From: Symbiodinium natans
Lineage: Eukaryota; Sar; Dinophyceae; Suessiales; Symbiodiniaceae
Assembly: GCA_905221605.1 (NCBI GenBank)
Contig: CAJNDS010002669.1
Location: 195,073 to 209,572, forward strand
Direction: 5' to 3'
DNA: 14,500 nucleotides
Part shown: positions 9,417-14,500 of the stretch, piece by piece
Numbering within the stretch: position 1 is the stretch's first letter
Layout: each line of letters begins with the position of its first letter
Notes under the pieces: generated by a model
Database searches by the model: none
Told to the model about the DNA's origin: nothing
What the model saw: the letters and a program-made list of their open reading frames with translations, nothing else
Program-made: the position numbers and the translations under genes

Positions 9417-11989
9417 GAATGGGGCCCACGCTTGCACACTACAGTGGCTACATTTTTTCGAATTCGAGAGACTTTGGAGAAGGAGCTCGCAATCAGCATG
9501 TCGGCCATGCAGTCTCGATTCGCGGGGTCTTCGTACATCTTTTGGGCGGCTTGACCAGCGCTGGCTTTCCTCTTGCCACTACCACTACACGCCCGGCGAA
9601 GGCGCTGTTCGATGGCCTTTTCAGAGAGAACCTCGGGGAAACACTCAAAGGGAGCACGCGGGTGTTGGGTCTTGGTTTTGAAAGACATTGCGAAACATGA
9701 GACAGGTGTCCTGGCCAGTCTTAGGGTCGTATACCACACCAAACCTTCCACTGTTCAGAACTTGACGTGCTGCGCGGTACTTGCCCTGTGCGTCTCGCTC
9801 TTCCTCAGACGCTGAAGAGCAATCATTCTCTTCCTCCTTCGGGTCATAGTCATCGTCGCAAACTGTGGTTGGAAAGGAGTAACTGCGGCCGCGCCCACGC
9901 AAAGGCGCAGCCACTGGGCGGGCACCCGCAGGCTTGGTCGCCTGGGTCGGGTTGGGGGCATCATTCATGGGGCCGGTGGTCTGGGAGTCGGCTTTGCACT
10001 GGCTGGGCCGAGGTCGGGCTGCTGTCGATCTGTCGCTAAGGATCAAACTTGGGCGGGAGGTGCACGTACTCGGGGTAGGACTTGTGCCGCGTGTTTCGGC
10101 ACCTTTCGCCTTCTTCATGTCCATCTTTGCTTGAATCTTTGCAAGCTGCTCTTGCAAATTTTCTTGTTCTCGCTTGAGGTCGACATCAGAATCCGAACCT
10201 TCTTGAGGGACAGCAGAAATCGGCTTGCGCCGTTTCAGATTGTCCTTTACAGTTAAGAGGGCTGAGAGGTTAGAGGGTTTACAGGGCTTAGAGGTTTATA
10301 GGGTGTATAGGGGTTTATGAATAGGGGGTTTGTAAACCCTAAACCCTATTACCCTAGACCTTATATAAACCCTATAAACCCGATTATAAACGCTATGGGT
10401 TTTCAAAGGCTTAGGGATCTCAGACTGCTGAGGGAGTGGCGAGTCTTTGGTTGGGGGAACGAGGGAACCCTGGATCTCCAAAACTCGAGCAGTATATAGG
10501 GTGACACCCTATATATAAACCCTATAAACCCATATAAACCCTAAACCTAAACCCTATATAAACCCTTATAAACCCTATACCCTTATAAACCCTATACACC
10601 TTATAAACCCTAAACCCTATAAACCTTATAAACCTTCTAAACCCCAAAAACCCCAAGACTTTAGGGTTCATAGTCCCTATATAGGGTTTTGGGGTTTGTA
10701 GTTTAGGATTTATATATAAGGTTTATATATAGGGTTTAGGAGTTCATAGTTTTGAATCCCTGAAGCACACCCTGACTACAGGGTTTAGGGTTTAGGGTTA
10801 TAGGGTGAAAGGGTTATAGGGTCATAGGGTTATAGGGTTATAGGGTTATAGGGTTATAGGGTTATAGGGTTATAGGGTTATAGGGTTATAGGGTTATAGG
10901 GTTATAGGGTTTAGGGTTTAGGGCATATAGGGCTTATAAGGGTTTAGGGTTTAGGGCATATAGGGTTGATAAGGGTTTAGGGTTTAGGGTTTAGGGTTTA
11001 GGGTTTAGGGTTTAGGGTTTAGGGTTTAGGGTTTAGGGTTTAGGGTTTAGGGTTTAGGGTTTAGGGTTTAGGGTTTAGGGTTTAGGGTTTAGGGTTTAGG
11101 GTTTAGGGTTTAGGGTTTAGGGTTTAGGGTTTAGGGTTTAGGGTTTAGGGTTTAGGGTTTAGGGTTTAGGGTTTAGGGTTTAGGGTTTAGGGTTTAGGGT
11201 TTAGGGTTTAGGGTTTAGGGTTTAGGGTTTAGGGTTTAGGGTTTAGGGTTTGGGGTTTCGGGTTTAGGGTTAAGGGTTAAGGGTTAAGGGTTTATAAGGG
11301 TTTAGGGTTTAGGGTTTGGGGTTTAGGGTTGAGGGTTGAGGGTTTAGGGTTCCCACTGTCCTGCGCAGGCGCTGGCGCCGGTACTTCTCTCTTTGTGGGC
11401 TTGGAGGCAACCTGGGGCTTTGCTGTAGGTCTGGGGAAGAGAAGTTGTGCAAGGGTGGAATTTGGAGATGACATGTGCCATTCTGCGTCTTCGGCAGCAG
11501 AGTCGAAGCTTTCTCCCAAATTCCGGGCCGGCGTCATGTGCAAAGCCAGATCATCATCACCCTGTGCGTGGCCTGCTAGCGCAGCCTGCGTGGCACAATA
11601 GTAACCACTCCGAACAGAGGTACTAATATCAACACCGACATGAAATTCCTGCGTGACTTCCCAGCTACCTGACTTCGAGGCACTGGTTCTCGAACTGGCT
11701 CGGCTTCGGGTGGCGGTGCCGTGGGCTCTGGCCCCAATACCGTCATCTCATGTTCGAGTTCCTGCAGCAAGGGTGCAGAAGGTCGGGGCTGAGGAGTGTG
11801 TAGAGGCGACAATTGGAAAGCATAATGGTTGAACCTAAAGTTTCCGGAGATGCTGTCCTTCAAATGGCTTTCAAGGGCATCTAGTGGCATCTCTTGTTTG
11901 CAAGAGACTAGGTGAGACAGCCCAGCAGCCATTTCGCTGCAGCTCCATTGTCTCGAATGGAGCTGCGTTGGGCGGGGTTTAGGGGGCAT
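7173..11989 (-). CDS. Gene B: uncharacterised coiled-coil / low-complexity protein, eight exons
   Basis: Minus-strand exons 11989-11669, 11585-11361, 10244-9672, 9631-9452, 8876-8749, 8319-7814, 7764-7455 and 7290-7173 sum to 787 codons including the stop, with every phase matching. The order is: a Pro/Glu-rich N-terminus; a coiled coil (near 203-232, LKREQENLQEQLAKIQAK); an RGRGRSYSF patch and an acidic Asp/Glu stretch (312-331); a small basic domain (EKAIEQRLRR, near 378-386); a GWYTE block (near 457); a domain with RRPAWFFFEWIAEFR; an acidic linker; a helical domain (SFEAYVYARCFVWSEM onward); and a Lys/Ala/Pro tail ending KAKAKAKNGSK. The RLRR and GWYTE blocks recur, from memory, in uncharacterised dinoflagellate proteins, with no known function. 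The basic tail and acidic patches suggest nucleic-acid or chromatin contact (inference). The ATG at 11989 has an in-frame TGA just upstream, but a further 5' exon cannot be excluded. The 40-nt intron 9632-9671 could instead be a frameshift. Confidence 0.75.
8325..8705. repeat. Interstitial TTTAGGG array in a gene B intron
   Basis: Runs of TTTAGGG alternate with TTATAGGG and a longer GGGCATATAGGGTTTATAA unit that recurs several times. The array fills almost all of the GC-AG intron 8320-8748. On the coding strand it reads CCCTAAA. Confidence 0.92.
8895..8912. repeat. Short CA microsatellite
   Basis: Nine AC dinucleotides lie directly beside the T run next to the gene B acceptor at 8877. Confidence 0.9.
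8913..9334. repeat. Second interstitial TTTAGGG array in a gene B intron
   Basis: TTTAGGG, TTATAGGG and GGGCATATAGGG variants are mixed across this stretch. It occupies the GT-AG intron 8877-9451 together with the CA tracts on either side. Confidence 0.92.
9341..9416. repeat. Long CA microsatellite
   Basis: About 37 nearly perfect CA/AC repeats, with an ACAAACAA interruption near 9354-9361, are preceded by a CG-alternating stretch (CACGCGCG). Alternating purine-pyrimidine tracts of this sort can adopt Z-DNA. It lies in intron 8877-9451. Confidence 0.95.
10396..10481 (-). other. Non-repeat island, possible optional exon of gene B
   Basis: Within the 1116-nt repeat intron this short unique stretch is open on the minus strand and reads GSLVPPTKDSPLPQQ, a Pro-rich composition like the flanking exon end EVPAPAPAQ. 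AG and GA splice-like bases are near its edges. It could be a cassette exon or leftover unique sequence. Confidence 0.2.
10493..10515. repeat. Perfect 11-bp palindrome with one-base centre
   Basis: TATATAGGGTG and its exact reverse complement flank a single A at 10504. It sits where the telomere-type repeat changes strand. Confidence 0.85.
10781..11353. repeat. Long interstitial TTTAGGG array, with a pure core of about 40 copies
   Basis: The array starts with mixed words, then about ten copies of GGGTTATA (around 10826-10910). From 10973 to 11251 it is uninterrupted GGGTTTA, and after that GGGTTAA and GGGTTGA variants run almost to the exon edge. It forms most of gene B intron 10245-11360, whose donor (GACAGT) lies only a few bases from the repeat. 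The purity implies recent expansion or addition. Confidence 0.95.
11939..11966. repeat. Perfect 11-bp inverted repeat with 6-nt loop
   Basis: GCAGCTCCATT at 11939-11949 is the exact reverse complement of 11956-11966, separated by GTCTCG. It falls inside the first exon of gene B, close to the proposed start codon, and would form a strong hairpin in the transcript. Confidence 0.8.
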
Positions 11990-12131
11990 CCTAGCTCACA
12001 CTAGGGCACTGGAAGCTTTGCCAGATCTCGGTCCTTCACATATCACACACACAAGCAAAGCATTCTAGGGGGCGCGGGTTAAGGATAGTGGTGTTTAGAA
12101 AAAGTGGCCTTTTCAGAAAAAGTGTCCTCTT

Positions 12132-12282
12132 GTTGGGTTTGCGTTGGGTTTTGGGTACGCTTTTTTCCCAACATTTTCCCAACATTTTTCCAACAAAGTA
12201 CGGATTCGGTACGGTTTACGTTTTTTGGGCTACCCCCCCAAAAACCCAACAAAACCCAACATTTTGTTGGAAAAATGTTGGG
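12132..12282. repeat. Two interleaved inverted repeats rich in GTTGGG/CCCAAC
   Basis: The arm 12178-12197 is the exact reverse complement of 12263-12282 (20 bp, 65-nt spacing). A second, nearly perfect pair joins 12132-12156 to 12237-12260. The two pairs overlap as left1-left2-right1-right2, which would give a pseudoknot-like fold in single-stranded form. The shared word is CCCAACATTTT. No coding sequence is convincing. Confidence 0.8.
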
Positions 12283-12336
12283 TTCAGAGTACGCTATTTT
12301 GTGTCCTGTTCAGGTCACCTATTCTTTGGTGCACAA

Positions 12337-12671
12337 GGTTCCGCGGGAGGGCTCGGGAAGGTTCCGCGGGAGGGCCCGGAAGGTTCCGCGGGAAGGTTCC
12401 GCGGAAGCTCGGGAAGGTTCCGCGGGAGGGCTCGGGAAGGTTCCGCGGGAGGGCCCGGAAGGTTCCGCGGAGGGCTCGGGAAGGTTCCGCGGGAAGTTTC
12501 CGCGGAAGCCCGGGAAGGTCGCGGGAGGGCTCGGGAAGGCTCCGCGGGAAGGGAAGGTTTCGTGGCGGGAGCCCGCGGGAGGGCTCTCGGGAAGGTTCTG
12601 CGGGAGGGCTCGGGTGCGCGGGAACGCTCTCGGGAGGGTTCCGCGGGAGGGCTCGGGAAGGTTCGCGGAGG
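12337..12671. repeat. GC-rich tandem array, GGTTCCGCGGGAGGGCTCGGGAA unit
   Basis: About fifteen imperfect copies of a 15-25 nt unit built from GGTTCCGCGGG and AGGGCTCGGGAA / AGGGCCCGGAA stand head to tail. All three plus-strand frames stay open and give Arg/Gly/Glu/Pro repeats, as expected from the array itself. Confidence 0.9.
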
Positions 12672-12791
12672 CGTTCTTTTTTTGGGCGTAAACGAACGGA
12701 CAATTTTGGGGCTACAGTCGGCTGCAAAACCACCCTGTGGACCTCGACGCAGCCCCCTTTCAGGGCTCAGGAACGCTTTGTGGGAGGACTA

Positions 12792-12965
12792 CTATTCTGG
12801 GGTTGCTTCAGAGAAGGGCCAGTACTCGTTTATTAAGGGGTCAGACCTAGGAACGGAAACATTTGCAGGGCCTTTGACACACACAAGGCGATCGTGCTGC
12901 CACTGTGCAAGGGCCTTCAAAGAATCATCCCGGAACATCGCTGTAGCTTTGTAGTGGCAAAGCAT
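12792..12965 (-). CDS. Small open frame, possible gene or alternative last exon of gene C
   Basis: From ATG at 12965 the minus strand encodes 57 residues with a protein-like mix (MFRDDSLKALAQWQHDRL, then VSVPRSDPLINEYWPF) and ends in TAG at 12792-12794. There is an in-frame TAA just upstream of the ATG. As an alternative, a GT donor near the gene C stop (after ...LLPTE) could join in phase to the AG|G acceptor in TTTGAAG|GCCC within this frame, replacing the short gene C end by about 45 residues. I do not recognise the product. Confidence 0.3.
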   Translation of the reverse strand: MLCHYKATAMFRDDSLKALAQWQHDRLVCVKGPANVSVPRSDPLINEYWPFSEATPE

Positions 12966-13032
12966 GTGTTAAAATGTAACGAAGTGCACAGGATGACTCT
13001 TCGCACATGCCCTGAATTTGCAAAGATATGGA

Positions 13033-14412
13033 TCAAACTTCAGTTGGCAGAAGCGGCCTAGCCCAAGCTGGCAAACTCAAGTGCTGATTGCCCCGCAAAT
13101 AGACCAGAGCCTCCTTCAAGTGAGCCTCTTCCCAGAGGTCCCCTAATGCAGAGCCACAGGACATGCTACTCAATTGCTCCCTCAGGTCGGGCGCGTGCTG
13201 GACCTCTGGCTTTCCATCTGCCAGTGCCTTGAACTTCTGCTTCAGGGTGACTATCTTCATTCCAAAGCGCAGCGGGTACTTCCTGGGCGGGAGGGCATGG
13301 CTGAGGATGTTCGGGGTTCGGGCTTTCATCAAGAGCAATAGGGAATGCTAAGACCCTGACTCAGTGCTCTTCAAATGCTTGGTTCCATGGTACTTGACTT
13401 TGCCACCAGGGCCTTTGGTATGTGTGGTGGTCTGGATATGAGCCTTTAACTGCTTCTTGGCATTCTTCCAATCCCTCAAAGGGCCACGGTTGAAGGCGCC
13501 AATTGCCCGGGAATTCGATACGATGGTCGTTCTTTTCGGTGTGGCTGATTTGAAATGAAGCATCCAAAAATCGCAGCGAAAGACCTGGGCTTCCAAACAA
13601 TATGCAACAAACCCATCAATTGTTTACACTCCCGAATTTGCATGGAAGCCGCTCGGATAACCTGGGCCAGCCAGCGAAGTCGGGGATGGTGGAACATCCA
13701 GGAACCACCAGGGTTTTCGAGGACGAAAATTCCTCCGCGACAGACGCATAATAGCATCAGCAAAACGCTCCTGGCCAGTGAGGTTTGCAAATAAGGCAAC
13801 GAGTTGCTGGCAGGACTCTGCAAGACAACCACTGACACAAACCCCAAGCCTCGAGACAAGGCAGTTCGATTCCCGAACGCTCCTCTTGGAGACGTCTCCA
13901 AGAGGGCACAGAAATGACCGTCGACTGGTCCCCATATTGATCGTTGTGCTGCTGCTGCAGGTCACACCAAACCAAGCAATTATGTCGTCCTCCTTGGCCT
14001 GGAGCATTGCTGCTATAGCCAGCCTTGGCTAATATAAGGCCACATCCTAGGCGCTGATTTTGCACCACCTACCTCTCGAGACTACAATGCAGCAAGGAGA
14101 CCCAAAGCCCGCTGGTGTTAATAAGTCCAAATAGTTTTGTTTGTCGGGAGAGCCAGTGTAGTTCTTGATATCGAGAGGGCAACCCACAAGGCCCGAGGAA
14201 GTCATGCATCGGGTAGCCATACCCGATCCACTGAAGTATTCCAACCATGAAAACACCTCGGATATAAAAGTTTTGGGGCAGGGGGGGGGGGTTACGTGTG
14301 TTTGGGGTTTCAAGGCACTCCGAAGAAGCCGCACAGAGTAAGCGAGAGCCTGCTCCAAGTGAGGACCCATGTTGTCGGCCCAGAAGATGAGAAGAATACA
14401 CAGAATGAAGAC
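13033..14412 (-). CDS. Gene C: divergent C5-methyltransferase-like dinoflagellate-family protein, 5' uncertain
   Basis: Minus-strand exons 14412-14073 (with a possible 39-nt intron at 14257-14295), 14009-13850, 13770-13662, 13584-13361 and 13282-13033 join in phase and end in TGA. From ATG 14370 this gives 346 residues, or 333 if the small intron is removed. The order is WLEYFSGSG (near 29-37), GCPLDIK (50-56), LLTPAGFG, AWFGVTCSSST (98-108), a GTSRRS...PLGD block, RGGIFVLENPGG (151-162), ATPKRTTIVSNS (190-201), KYPLRFG and a C-terminal EALVYLRGNQHLSLPAW. It matches, from memory, a widespread uncharacterised dinoflagellate family. The first four motifs fall in the order and rough spacing of C5-MTase motifs I, IV, VI and VIII. 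The coding frame stays open upstream of the ATG to an acceptor at 14413, so the N-terminus may be encoded further 5'. Confidence 0.78.
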
Positions 14413-14423
14413 CTCCGAATGGG

Positions 14424-14482
14424 TTTAGGGTTTAGAAAGGGTCAGGCTACGAGGGTTTAGGGTCGACACGGAAAGCCCTTCC
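14424..14482. repeat. Scattered TTTAGGG words upstream of gene C
   Basis: A few GGGTTTAGGG words and a GGGTTTATATA at 14487-14497 suggest a repeat-containing intron or 5' flank at the window edge. The sequence ends before this can be settled. Confidence 0.5.
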
Positions 14483-14500
14483 CCAGGGTTTATATATGGT

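Larger units (their letters stand above)
10258..10760. repeat. Telomere-type repeats that change orientation inside a gene B intron
   Basis: On the plus strand the repeat reads GGGTTTA-like at 10258-10335, flips to AACCCTA-like at 10336-10385 and again at 10505-10660, then returns to TAGGGTTT-like from about 10662. A non-repeat island (10396-10492) sits in the middle. The words are degenerate (AAACCCTATA, AACCCTTATA). Confidence 0.8.
11990..13032. other. Spacer between gene C and gene B
   Basis: About 1 kb of non-genic sequence by my reading. It contains the interleaved inverted repeats, the GC-rich array and one small minus-strand open frame, each listed separately. The rest (11990-12130, 12672-12791, 12966-13032) shows nothing definite. 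The long plus-strand open frames here come from the GC-rich repeat and are not protein-like. Confidence 0.55.

Noticed and set aside
9314-9430. Cys-Val repeat protein end (minus strand)
   Set aside because: It is translation of the CA microsatellite. A GT donor at 9451 ends the exon before it and restores the frame to the exon at 8876.
10973-11251. True chromosome end (telomere)
   Set aside because: The array is flanked on both sides by exons of one gene and by unique sequence, so it is interstitial.
12088-12954. Long plus-strand open frames of 195 to 288 codons
   Set aside because: They run through the GC-rich tandem array and give only Arg/Gly/Glu/Pro repeats; all frames and both strands stay open there, as expected for a stop-free repeat.
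1-14500. Spliced-leader RNA gene, 5S rRNA or tRNA genes
   Set aside because: I looked for the dinoflagellate 22-nt leader and for tRNA-like stems and found no convincing match by eye.

Overview
This is nuclear DNA of a eukaryote, most likely a dinoflagellate (perhaps Symbiodiniaceae or a relative; genus not resolvable by eye). Four things point there: genes broken into many small exons; introns that start with GT, GC or GA and end in AG, almost always followed by G; interstitial TTTAGGG arrays; and three proteins that match, from memory, large uncharacterised dinoflagellate families. No bacterial operon, rRNA, tRNA or CRISPR array was seen.

Layout. 1-1460: no firm gene, a few weak plus-strand Cys-rich exon candidates. 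1469-3747 (+): about eleven small exons of a DNAJC21/Jjj1-type J-domain co-chaperone; the C-terminal half is not found. 3748-4159: convergent intergenic spacer. 4160-6895 (-): gene A, an uncharacterised protein of about 607 residues with C-x2-C, D-x2-H-x2-H and DED motifs. 7173-11989 (-): gene B, an eight-exon, roughly 786-residue coiled-coil and low-complexity protein whose introns are filled with telomere-type and CA repeats. 11990-13032: spacer with interleaved inverted repeats, a GC-rich tandem array and a small open frame. 13033-14412 (-): gene C, with motifs in the order and spacing of a very divergent C5-cytosine methyltransferase; its 5' end may lie beyond the window.

The exon models were built by hand, by joining frames so that phase and protein similarity are kept. 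Each internal junction keeps frame, and each minus-strand model sums to a whole number of codons up to its stop. None has been checked against RNA. Genes C, B and A are transcribed in that order on one strand. My impression is that these three domain types recur together, sometimes fused, in dinoflagellate gene predictions, so the 10-kb block may be one functional or mobile unit. That link is inference.
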